Assembly (NCBI GenBank): GCA_015063195.1
Contig: SUSX01000005.1
Span: 1 to 44,249 of the forward strand
Direction of reading: 5' to 3'
Length of the DNA: 44,249 bases
Origin: Thermoplasmata archaeon
GTDB lineage: Archaea > Thermoplasmatota > Thermoplasmata > Methanomassiliicoccales > Methanomethylophilaceae
In this document: in pieces, positions 8,679-16,899 of the stretch
How the letters are laid out: every line of letters starts with the position of its first letter
Position numbering within the stretch: the first letter of the stretch is position 1
Position numbers and translations under genes: made by a program
The notes under the pieces: generated by a model
What the model was told of the DNA's origin: nothing
Databases searched by the model: none
What the model saw: only the letters and a program-made list of their open reading frames with translations

Positions 8679-10106
8679 GTGGATTTACAAGTATCCCCTA
8701 TGGAACGCAGGGAATCGATTCTACTTCTTTTGATAGCTGTAGTAGCATTCATGGACTGTCTTGACGGCAGTATCATTAATGTGGCCCTGCCTACAATTTC
8801 CGACCAATTGTCGATCGATATGGCATCGGCGTCATGGTTTACAATCTCATATTTCGCAATGATGGCGGGTCTGCTGATCCTCTTCGGAAGGATTGCTAGC
8901 AATACCTCCATCAGAAAGGTGTTAATTTCCGGATTGGTAGTATTCATCATCAGTTCTTTTGTCTGCGGAATAGCTGAGAGTTTCGAAGTATTGCTGATAG
9001 CACGTATTGTTCAGGGAACAGGTGCGGCGATGATGGGTGCTACTGTTCCGATGGCATGTGTGAAGTTCTTTTCGCCGCGCATATTGGCATTCGCATTTGC
9101 ATTCATCACAATAGGATATTCCGTAGGAGCTGCCATGGGTCCTGCTCTCGGAGGAGTTCTTATCGAATTCTTCTCATGGCATTGGATATTCTTTATCAAC
9201 ATACCGATAGGAATCATACTCATCCTTCTGTTGATGATATTTCTTCCTAAGGAAGAGGAGAACGAACACACTCCTGTGGACTATATCGGAGCCGAACTCC
9301 TGTTCATTTCCATTCTGGGATGCATTATGTTCTTCCAGAATCTCTCTTCGGATATGGTAACACTTCTGTTCTATGCGGCAGTGTTTTTAATATTCCTTGT
9401 ACTGTTCACTATCAGGGAACTCCGTACCGAATACCCGTTACTGAATGTCAGAATGTTCCTCAATTCAAGATTCAATCTTACCATCTGTGCATATCTGATT
9501 GTAAATGTGGTTTACTTGGGATTGATGTACCTGCTTCCCTTCTACATCGAGATTGTTCTCGGATACGGAAGTTTCGAATCAGGAATGTTGCTGTTCATCC
9601 CGCCTGTTGTGACATTGGTATTCTGCATCCCTATTGCAAGATGGTCCGACAATGCAGGCCGTCGCTGGTTCTGTGTAGCAACGTCGGTTTCGATGGCATT
9701 GGCCTTCGTTCTGTTGTACTTCAACGGAACATCACTCGGAATCATGATCTTCCTTGCATTGATTCTCATGGGATTCACATGGGCATTCTGCGGAGGCCCT
9801 CTTTCATCCAACATTATCGAAACGGTCGAAGGGGAAAGCAGAGAGATGGGTTCTACGATGGTAAGCGAGGCAGGATACTTCGGTTCCACCATCGGAACAG
9901 CATTGTTTGCATCACTCTTTTCGTTGTTCGCAGGTACTTCCGGAATAGATATCTCTGACGTTTCACCATCCATGTTCATCGACGGATTTTTACCCTTGAT
10001 GCTAATCGGGTGTGTCATGGCAGTTATTGCTGCTTTAATGTCATACGTGGTGAAAGACAATGGACGTCAGAATGGAGAAGATGGAATCCAAGGAGATCAA
10101 AGGTAA
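8679..10106 (+). CDS. MFS multidrug exporter, DHA2 (EmrB/QacA) type, 14 TM
   Basis: A membrane protein of 475 residues (GTG 8679) or 468 (ATG 8700, starting MERRESIL). The N-terminus has the DHA2 pattern: FMDCLDGSIINVALPTISDQL, then ARIVQGTGAAMMGATVPMACV and the motif-C-like IGYSVGAAMGPALGG. About 14 hydrophobic segments are visible. It should be a proton-driven drug or metabolite exporter; the substrate cannot be read from the sequence. It starts 4 bases after the prenyltransferase and overlaps the start of the next gene, so the three form an operon. Confidence 0.88.
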   Translation: MDLQVSPMERRESILLLLIAVVAFMDCLDGSIINVALPTISDQLSIDMASASWFTISYFAMMAGLLILFGRIASNTSIRKVLISGLVVFIISSFVCGIAESFEVLLIARIVQGTGAAMMGATVPMACVKFFSPRILAFAFAFITIGYSVGAAMGPALGGVLIEFFSWHWIFFINIPIGIILILLLMIFLPKEEENEHTPVDYIGAELLFISILGCIMFFQNLSSDMVTLLFYAAVFLIFLVLFTIRELRTEYPLLNVRMFLNSRFNLTICAYLIVNVVYLGLMYLLPFYIEIVLGYGSFESGMLLFIPPVVTLVFCIPIARWSDNAGRRWFCVATSVSMALAFVLLYFNGTSLGIMIFLALILMGFTWAFCGGPLSSNIIETVEGESREMGSTMVSEAGYFGSTIGTALFASLFSLFAGTSGIDISDVSPSMFIDGFLPLMLIGCVMAVIAALMSYVVKDNGRQNGEDGIQGDQR

Positions 10107-10974
10107 GACTGTTGATTACACAGTGACCAATGTTGGTCCTGTACCCGGAGGGGAAGCTTTCCTTATCGTTTCAGAGAATTCCACCATCCTCTACGATTCA
10201 GGATTCGGATTCTGCGGAAACCAGTTGGTTGCAAATATCAAGAAGGTTCTTGGAGGCCGTCCCCTGGATTATGTGCTCATCACCCATTCACATTACGATC
10301 ACATACTCGGAAGTGCATACTGTGCCAGGGAATGGAAGGATGTGAAAATTGTCGCAGGTGCACACACATCGGATGTCATTCTGAAAGAAGGTGCCAAGAA
10401 GACCATGAGGGCACTCAACCACGTAGCAGCAAAAATGTACGGTGTCAACGAATACGAGGATCTTGTAGACAACCTACGTGTGGATATCGCTGTGAATGAA
10501 GGCGATGTAATCGACACAGGTGATTTCAGATTCGTTGTTAAGGAGTTTTACGGACACACATTCTGTTCAATCGGATTCTACTGTCCCGAAGAGAAATTCC
10601 TTCTTTCATGCGAAAGTATCGGTGTATATCTCGGAAATGATGAAATGGTGCCGATATTCCTTGTAGGATACAATATCGCACTGAACTCCATCGACAAGGC
10701 TTTGGAACTCGATATCGATTCGATGTTGCTGGCTCATACAGGAATCGTCACAGGTGACAGGTGCAGAAAGCTTCTCCAGACATCAAGACAGATGGCTGTA
10801 GACGGTGCAAAGGAGATTATGGCTGCACACAACGAAGGTAAGGAGTACGAGGAACTTCTCGCAATCCTGAAGGAGAAATACTACACAGCATACGCAAGAA
10901 AACTCCAGCCGGAAGCAGCATTCGATGAGAATGCAAAATACATGATTCCCGTTATCATCAGGGATCTCAGCTGA
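10060..10974 (+). CDS. Metallo-beta-lactamase fold hydrolase
   Basis: Up to 304 residues. The metal-binding motif HSHYDH is at residues 76-81 (THSHYDHILGSAY); further ligand candidates are GHTFCSIGFY and LLAHTGIVTGD. This is a soluble MBL-fold enzyme; substrates in the superfamily range from thioesters to nucleic acids and cannot be assigned here. The start is uncertain: ATG 10060, 10072 and 10081 are all in frame, the first overlapping the MFS gene by 47 bases. Translation coupling with the exporter is likely. It ends 8 bases inside the convergent membrane-protein gene. Confidence 0.87.
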   Translation: MDVRMEKMESKEIKGKTVDYTVTNVGPVPGGEAFLIVSENSTILYDSGFGFCGNQLVANIKKVLGGRPLDYVLITHSHYDHILGSAYCAREWKDVKIVAGAHTSDVILKEGAKKTMRALNHVAAKMYGVNEYEDLVDNLRVDIAVNEGDVIDTGDFRFVVKEFYGHTFCSIGFYCPEEKFLLSCESIGVYLGNDEMVPIFLVGYNIALNSIDKALELDIDSMLLAHTGIVTGDRCRKLLQTSRQMAVDGAKEIMAAHNEGKEYEELLAILKEKYYTAYARKLQPEAAFDENAKYMIPVIIRDLS

Positions 10975-11617
10975 TCGATTCTTCTTCGGAGGGTTTTACC
11001 CTCCTTACGATCGCTGAATAAGCTCTTATGAACAATCCGACGAATACGGCAGCAAAGACCGTTCCTTCCCTTACGCCGCACAGTTCCCCGAACAGGATCA
11101 GTGACATCACAGCTGCAATGGTAATCCACGTAACATCCAATGCAATCTTCACTTTACTGAATTTAAGTCTGAATGTTTCCGAGACTGCAAGCACTATTCC
11201 TTCACCGGGCATCATCGAAGTCTTTGAAGAAACCTCTATGAATATTCCCAATGCAAGTACCATGCTGCTTACAACTGTCAATAGCCAGCACATCACGTAT
11301 CCGTCAGGGTTTATTCCGGATACCAAAGCAACGGATATGTCAGTGAAGATTCCGAACACGAAGGTAACCGCTATCTGAATCAGATGGTGTGCGGTGAAAT
11401 TCCTTCTCAAAAGAACAAACTGCGCACCGACAAGAAGGAAATTGAATATCATCGTGTAGGTTCCCAGTGAAATTCCGGTGGCAATGTTCAGAACAAAAGG
11501 TATGGATGAAATCGGTGTGGTACCTAACTGTGCTTTTGTGGACAGGGCTATACCAATCGTCATAGTAAAGAGTCCGACTGCCATGATCAGGTACCTCTTT
11601 ACAAGATCAAATTTCAT
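10967..11617 (-). CDS. YczE/YitT-like membrane protein
   Basis: A 216-residue protein with about five to six hydrophobic segments. The start RYLIMAVGLFTMTIGIALSTKAQLGTTPISS is typical of the YczE/YyaS/YitT group of uncharacterised membrane proteins. ATG 11617 is preceded by AGGGA at good spacing, so I prefer it to the TTG at 11620. The last codons overlap the stop of the convergent MBL gene, and the hairpin encoded at 10988-11004 falls inside this gene. No function is established for the family in archaea. Confidence 0.8.
   Translation of the reverse strand: MKFDLVKRYLIMAVGLFTMTIGIALSTKAQLGTTPISSIPFVLNIATGISLGTYTMIFNFLLVGAQFVLLRRNFTAHHLIQIAVTFVFGIFTDISVALVSGINPDGYVMCWLLTVVSSMVLALGIFIEVSSKTSMMPGEGIVLAVSETFRLKFSKVKIALDVTWITIAAVMSLILFGELCGVREGTVFAAVFVGLFIRAYSAIVRRVKPSEEESIS
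10988..11004 (+). terminator. Hairpin GGAGGGT-TTT-ACCCTCC
   Basis: A 7-bp perfect stem 14 bases after the MBL stop, embedded in the 3' coding end of the convergent membrane-protein gene. It is the same style of hairpin as at 30245-30260 and 35714-35733, so it probably ends transcription of the plus-strand operon. Confidence 0.5.
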
Positions 11618-11687
11618 CAATATCCCTGGAAAAATTAGTGGTATTTATACCTCGTCCTTTTTATAAGAAGACTCTTATTGAGTCAGC

Positions 11688-11954
11688 ATGTCACTCACGA
11701 TGGGACTTGTTGCGGTGTTTGCGGTAGTGAATGTTATCGCTTTTGCCGTATATGGAGTAGACAAGAACAAAGCTATCAAGAATCAGTGGAGGATTCCTGA
11801 ATCTACGCTCCTCCTTATTTCATTCTTCGGCCCGTGGGGTGGAATACTCGGAATGAACGCATTCAGGCATAAGACACAGAAGCCTAAGTTCAAACTAGTC
11901 TACATCTTCGGAATAATCCACCTGATGGTCGTCGCTTTCTTACTGCTCAGCTAG
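11688..11954 (+). CDS. DUF1294 small membrane protein
   Basis: An 88-residue protein. The family signature is clear: VYGVDKNKAIKNQWRIPESTLLLISFFGPWGGILGMNAFRHKTQKPKF, with a hydrophobic segment on each side. DUF1294 proteins are small inner-membrane proteins of unknown role. It ends with TAG, one of only two UAG stops in the window; readthrough would run into sequence antisense to the helicase, so UAG is a true stop here. It converges on the helicase-nuclease gene, overlapping it by 8 bases. Confidence 0.85.
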   Translation: MSLTMGLVAVFAVVNVIAFAVYGVDKNKAIKNQWRIPESTLLLISFFGPWGGILGMNAFRHKTQKPKFKLVYIFGIIHLMVVAFLLLS

Positions 11955-14900
11955 ATTCGACGATTTTCACGATTTTATCCACTTCGGATTGAGGATTCTT
12001 CCACCAGAGCGGGCTCCACATTCTGTAGATGTCCCAACCTCTGGATTCCAAATATTTTCTGCGGTGATAATCTCTTTCTTTTGTAGACATACTGTTATTG
12101 TACAGCTTTCCGTCACACTCGATACCGAGTACGTATCTGTCTCCTTTTCTGACAGCTACATCGATTGAATATCCGCCGATTCCAACATTCTTCTCTGCGG
12201 TAAGTCCCCTTTCCAGGAGCATTGAATGGATTTCATCAATCATACGGTCGTTGTGTTCGGTATTGTACGTGAACATATCGTCATCGTGCAGTCCTTTCAA
12301 AATACTCTCAGCTGCTGTTTTGCTGCCTTCGCTGATAGCGAAACAGTACTGTAGGTATTTCTTCAGAAGCTTAGGACCTTCGTTCTTAACGTCATCTACA
12401 TTGAGTTCCGAAGGAACGAATGATGTGACAATGTGGATTTTCTTCTTTGAACGGCTGATAGCGACATTGAGACGGTTCTCCCCTCCGTGCTGGTTCAGCC
12501 AGCCGAAGTTCCTTACAATTTTACCGTTAGGGCCTTTTGCATATCCGATGGAGAAAATGATGATGTCACGTTCGTCTCCCTGAACATTTTCTATGTTCTT
12601 GACGAACAATCCGATGTCCTCTCCATTCTCCTTCCTGATAATCTCCTGATTGTAGAGTGCAGCAAATTCTTGATCTTCTGCACATCTGTCCTCAAGGAGT
12701 TTTTCGATGAGGTCCATCTGTGTGCTGTTGAATGTAATCACACCGATTGTCTCATTTTCCTTTCTCGTCTTCAGGATGTTATCGATGAGTTCGACTACCT
12801 TCTTTGCCTCTTCGATGTTGGAACGGTTCTCCCACTGTCCGTTGTCAAGTTTGTGTACGACGATCGGAGGTTCGATTCCTTCATCCACATTCGGTGAAAC
12901 GAAAAGCCTTCCGTTGTAGAATGCATAGTTGGAGAATGCAATCAGCTCCTCATACTTAGAACGGTAGTGGTATCTAAGCATCACATTGGGGTATCTGAAC
13001 CTGGAGACATCCAACAGACTGTTGGCTTCCTCAAAGATGGGCATATCCTCATCCTCGTCCATATCGTCTTCATCCATTCCGATACGTCCGGCACCGAGTT
13101 TCGAAGGACGTAACTGTTTGTGATCTCCCGCAATTACAACCTTTTTCGCTCTCATGATTGAAGGGATTCCTTTCTCGATGAACATCTGTGATGCCTCATC
13201 GAATATGACGAGGTCGAAAAGACCGCTCTGCATCGGTACGATTTCGGATACTACATCAGGTGTAAGCAACCATATTTTGATTCCTTTGAAGAGTTCGAAA
13301 TCGAATTTTTCAATATATTTGTTAACACTCCACTTACGTTTGAGTTCGATAACACGCTGCATCTCACCAAAACGTTTGGATGTTGTAATTGCACTGAGGT
13401 ATGCAGAGAGTTTGTGTTCTATCTCAGACTTGGAGACATCCTTTTTACGTGATATGATTCTGTCCAACTCATCGGTCATCATTGAGAAGTTTGACATCTC
13501 CTTGATGACGTCTCTGTTGTCGTTCTCATACTTCTGAATCTGCTGAAGGATAAGGAAATTGAAGAGTTCGTCATTGATCAGGTTAGGTGAAGTGACTTCT
13601 GTCTTCAGAACCTTGTGAATAACATCCACATACATTTTCTCAGAATCAGTGAGGGTCTCGTATGCGTTGTTCACGGTCATGAACTCGTCGTAGTAGTTCA
13701 TTCCGACAAGGTACTCGTCGATATCGATGTACGTTCCCATTATATCATGGCATTTGTAGTACTGCCAATATTTTGCGAAAACGTCATTGATCTTGTTCTT
13801 CATCTTTCCTTTACCGAGGAGTTTGGAGAAGAATCCTGAATTCCTCCATGCATTGATGTCCGATTTCACGGACAGCATGTCTTCCTTCGCCATCTCTATC
13901 TGATAATCGTTCAGATCCGGTTTCAGATCCATCATCCAGGGATGCTGAGCTCTCATATCGAGACAGTCATTCATCTCCGTCACGAAGGAAGGTCTTCTGA
14001 ATTTGTCATGGATTGAATTGACTGTATTGAAGTCCAATTCAAGCATCTTGTTGTAGAATGCTCCGTTGAATGCGTTGTATTTCTCCAGTTCCCTCTTGTC
14101 GGTGGGGTCCAGTTTCTTGTTGATTGAATACAGTCTGTAAGGTTCTACACCCAATTTTCCGGCAGTGTAGAATCCTTTGGAGATCCTCTCCAATTCATCG
14201 AGTTTAGCTTCAATCTCAATGGATGTGTTATGGGCATCGTTAGGTGCAGGATCAGTCGGAGGAATTACCTGAATCATGGAATCCAACTGTTTGAAGAAGA
14301 GATTCTTATTGTTCACGTCATCGATAAGCATAGCGTATCTTGACAGTTTACCCAATCTGGAGTAAACGACATCCAATGCCGCTTTCTTCTCAGAAACGAG
14401 AAGGACTGTGTTTCCTTCACTGGCGAAATCCGCTATCAGATTGGAAATAGTCTGTGACTTTCCGGTACCAGGAGGTCCCTGGATGACCAAACTGTCAGTG
14501 TTCTTGATGGTAGAAATCGCTTCTTCCTGTGCAGTGTTCAGATCGTTGATGTAGATCAGATCCCTTTCGGAGAATGAGTTGTTAAATGAATTTCCTGAAA
14601 CGGGATCCTTGTGATCCGTTTCTACATACAACAGAAGTTCATCCAACAGAGGATTGACCATCTTTCCGTCTACGATCTTGATGAAATCCTTCTGAATCGA
14701 GTTTGAATAAGTAGGGAACCTTCCGATGACTGCATTCTTCTTCAGGAAAAGCGTTCCCAGGTCGTAGTTGGGGAACTGGTCTGCGAGATAGTTGACATAG
14801 GCTTCGATGTCTCCGGGAGCGGATTCGTCCTGAATCCTCAATCCGACCTGTGCATAGAAATCTATGACTGTATCGATAAACTCCTCTCTGGAAACATCAT

Positions 14901-15678
14901 CCATGACGTTATCCGGAAGAGGTTTCTTTATCTTGTTGAGTTTGAACAGTCCCAATACCAATGTGTTGTTGAATATGGCATCCCTGCTGTCATCGAACCT
15001 CATATCGATGGATCCGTTACTCTTAACGAGTTCAACAGGGAACAGCACCAAAGGTGCCTTGACATCGAACTTCTCGCCGGGAAATCTTCCTTCGACGAAA
15101 GGATAACCGACATACAGGTCGTTCTGTCCCTTCTCCCTGATGATTCTGTTGATGTTCCTCTGTAAAGTGGAGAGTTTCTCGAAGTGATCCTTCCTTCTCT
15201 CCAGTTTTTTGTTGGTGTTGGTTGCGAGTGTTACCTTCTTGTTCCTTTCGAACAGAGGCTTCAGGGGATCGCAGAATTCCTTAACCTTCTCCAAATCGAA
15301 AGCTTCCTTAGCACTCGTTATTTTGGGAAGATAGAGTAGTTTGTTTCCGCGGCTGATGTTGACGAGCTTCTTCTCAAGTTCCTGAAGGGTTGTTTCCATA
15401 TTCTGGTCCATCTTGACATCCTGGGTGACGGACCCGTCCTTCATACTGAACGCATATACCGCATCAAGAAAATCCTGTCCGAAGTTGGATATGAATGCCT
15501 TACCCAATCCTGGAATCGTATTGAAATCCGAAAGTTTACGCGGCCTCAGCCTTGCGATATCCCTGAGGTTCTCATCTGTACAGATCCTCGGGGTCTTGCC
15601 GGTCATGATCTTCATTTCTTTCTTCAGTTGGTCTCTGAGTACCAGAAGCGTTTCGTAAAGCTCGTTTTCGGATGTCAT
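11947..15678 (-). CDS. HRDC / SF1 helicase / MTES_1575-type nuclease protein
   Basis: A 1243-residue single-gene protein. Residues about 6-77 look like an HRDC domain (LYETLLVLRDQLKKE...LARLRP-like...IPGLGKAFISNFGQDFL). Walker A GPPGTGKS is at residues 401-408, Walker B is in VIFDEASQMF, then GDHKQLRPS, RYHYRSKYEELI, NVQGDERDIIIFS and LNVAISRSKKKIHIV, all Upf1-like SF1 motifs with a helical insertion. The C-terminus (about 1150-1243) carries SIDVAV...GIECDGKLYNNS...KYLESRGWDIYRMWSPLWW, the REase_MTES_1575 pattern with D and ExD catalytic residues. Helicase-nuclease proteins of this build, such as Hhe-like ones, belong to genome-defence repertoires; defence here is inference. A perfect palindrome lies in its upstream region. 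Confidence 0.85.
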   Translation of the reverse strand: MTSENELYETLLVLRDQLKKEMKIMTGKTPRICTDENLRDIARLRPRKLSDFNTIPGLGKAFISNFGQDFLDAVYAFSMKDGSVTQDVKMDQNMETTLQELEKKLVNISRGNKLLYLPKITSAKEAFDLEKVKEFCDPLKPLFERNKKVTLATNTNKKLERRKDHFEKLSTLQRNINRIIREKGQNDLYVGYPFVEGRFPGEKFDVKAPLVLFPVELVKSNGSIDMRFDDSRDAIFNNTLVLGLFKLNKIKKPLPDNVMDDVSREEFIDTVIDFYAQVGLRIQDESAPGDIEAYVNYLADQFPNYDLGTLFLKKNAVIGRFPTYSNSIQKDFIKIVDGKMVNPLLDELLLYVETDHKDPVSGNSFNNSFSERDLIYINDLNTAQEEAISTIKNTDSLVIQGPPGTGKSQTISNLIADFASEGNTVLLVSEKKAALDVVYSRLGKLSRYAMLIDDVNNKNLFFKQLDSMIQVIPPTDPAPNDAHNTSIEIEAKLDELERISKGFYTAGKLGVEPYRLYSINKKLDPTDKRELEKYNAFNGAFYNKMLELDFNTVNSIHDKFRRPSFVTEMNDCLDMRAQHPWMMDLKPDLNDYQIEMAKEDMLSVKSDINAWRNSGFFSKLLGKGKMKNKINDVFAKYWQYYKCHDIMGTYIDIDEYLVGMNYYDEFMTVNNAYETLTDSEKMYVDVIHKVLKTEVTSPNLINDELFNFLILQQIQKYENDNRDVIKEMSNFSMMTDELDRIISRKKDVSKSEIEHKLSAYLSAITTSKRFGEMQRVIELKRKWSVNKYIEKFDFELFKGIKIWLLTPDVVSEIVPMQSGLFDLVIFDEASQMFIEKGIPSIMRAKKVVIAGDHKQLRPSKLGAGRIGMDEDDMDEDEDMPIFEEANSLLDVSRFRYPNVMLRYHYRSKYEELIAFSNYAFYNGRLFVSPNVDEGIEPPIVVHKLDNGQWENRSNIEEAKKVVELIDNILKTRKENETIGVITFNSTQMDLIEKLLEDRCAEDQEFAALYNQEIIRKENGEDIGLFVKNIENVQGDERDIIIFSIGYAKGPNGKIVRNFGWLNQHGGENRLNVAISRSKKKIHIVTSFVPSELNVDDVKNEGPKLLKKYLQYCFAISEGSKTAAESILKGLHDDDMFTYNTEHNDRMIDEIHSMLLERGLTAEKNVGIGGYSIDVAVRKGDRYVLGIECDGKLYNNSMSTKERDYHRRKYLESRGWDIYRMWSPLWWKNPQSEVDKIVKIVESS

Positions 15679-15829
15679 TTAATCAACCCTTGGGAAAGTT
15701 ACACTTAGTGAATTCAGAATCTAATGTGCATCCCAACAGAGGGTGTATATACTAGCCCCTTAAAATCATATCTAGCCAAACAGTAGGGATTATACTGTAA
15801 TCAAACATTTGAAAAATTCGTCATTTTTG

Positions 15830-15850
15830 ACATAATTTTCAAAATTATGT
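15830..15850. promoter_or_regulatory. 21-bp perfect palindrome between divergent genes
   Basis: Ten-base arms ACATAATTTT and AAAATTATGT around a single C. It lies 150 bp upstream of the helicase-nuclease start and 78 bp upstream of the lipid-kinase start. A second, looser repeat, ACAGTA-N7-TACTGT, lies at about 15780-15798. Both are in the only control region for two divergent genes, so operator function is plausible. Confidence 0.5.
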
Positions 15851-15927
15851 AGAAATTGTAAATTCCGTAACAAAAATTATACAAATACGTTATATACAAT
15901 CTATCCTTCATCGGGTCTACGGGTAGA

Positions 15928-16785
15928 ATGAAGTACCAAATCATTTTCAATCCCATGGCTCGCAACAAAAAGTCCAAGAAGTTTCTGGACCAGGTTTGCG
16001 GCAGATTGGACAAAGAAGGACTCGAATATGTGGTCCACTCCACCGAATCCAGAGGTCACGCTGAAAAGATAGCTGGAGAACTTTCTAAAGAACATAAGGA
16101 AATCATTGTAGTCGGCGGAGACGGAACCATACACGAGGTTATCAACGGTATTTCAAATCACTCAGATGTCAATTTGGCACTGATCCCTGCAGGAACAGGT
16201 AACGACTTCTGCGGAGGTTTCAACGGAACCGTAGATTCTGTTATGGATGCTGTCATTGCCGGAAAGACACAGCCCACCGATTTTATGGAATTCAACGACC
16301 GTATCTGTGTCAATGTCGGCGGAACAGGACTCGATGTAAGTGTCCTGGAAGGTGTCGCCAAGGGAAAGATGAAGAGCAGCATCAAGTACACATGGTGTCT
16401 CATCAAATGTGTTTTCACATACAAGGCACAGAAGGTAAGAGTTGTCGCAGACGGTTATGAGTTCGATGAGAAAGCACTGATCGTTGCAGTATGCAACGGA
16501 ACAAGACTCGGAGGTGGACTCCCCATATGTCCTACAGCATCCGTCGATGACAAGAAAATCGAAGTTGTCATTGTCAAGGATATGAGCACTATGAAACTTC
16601 TCGGTGCAGTTTCATATCTTCTCCGTAACAGGCTTTTGGAAGTTCCTTTGGTAGAGCATATCACATGCAACGAGGTGGAGTTCATTCCCGAGAAAGCATG
16701 TACCATCCAGATGGACGGTGAACTCTATCATAACGTCACAAGTCTCAAAGCAAAGGTGAGACAGGCGCTCAACCTTTACAGATGA
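15928..16785 (+). CDS. Diacylglycerol-kinase-like lipid kinase (YegS/DgkB family)
   Basis: A 285-residue soluble kinase. The N-terminal IIFNPMARNKKS and the nucleotide loop GGDGTIHEV at residues 63-71 are diagnostic, followed by IPAGTGNDFCGGF. Family members phosphorylate lipid alcohols or related substrates with ATP; in an archaeon with ether lipids the substrate is unknown, possibly an archaeol-type diradylglycerol. A TATA-like TTATATAC lies about 35 bp before the ATG. The gene is followed after 114 bp by thrS, which has its own promoter. Confidence 0.87.
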   Translation: MKYQIIFNPMARNKKSKKFLDQVCGRLDKEGLEYVVHSTESRGHAEKIAGELSKEHKEIIVVGGDGTIHEVINGISNHSDVNLALIPAGTGNDFCGGFNGTVDSVMDAVIAGKTQPTDFMEFNDRICVNVGGTGLDVSVLEGVAKGKMKSSIKYTWCLIKCVFTYKAQKVRVVADGYEFDEKALIVAVCNGTRLGGGLPICPTASVDDKKIEVVIVKDMSTMKLLGAVSYLLRNRLLEVPLVEHITCNEVEFIPEKACTIQMDGELYHNVTSLKAKVRQALNLYR

Positions 16786-16899
16786 TGCCCATATATCTTC
16801 TTCAACAGTGGTTGAGTCCAAGCCAAATGTTTTATTTATAATGCGCAATCGGGAGTTTATCAGATTCAGACCCATCGTCTGAAATGGAGAAAGATTCAG

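Noticed and set aside
11952-12100. Pyrrolysine read-through extending the DUF1294 protein
   Set aside because: The protein is full length at the TAG, and the extension is antisense to the helicase gene with no protein-like character.
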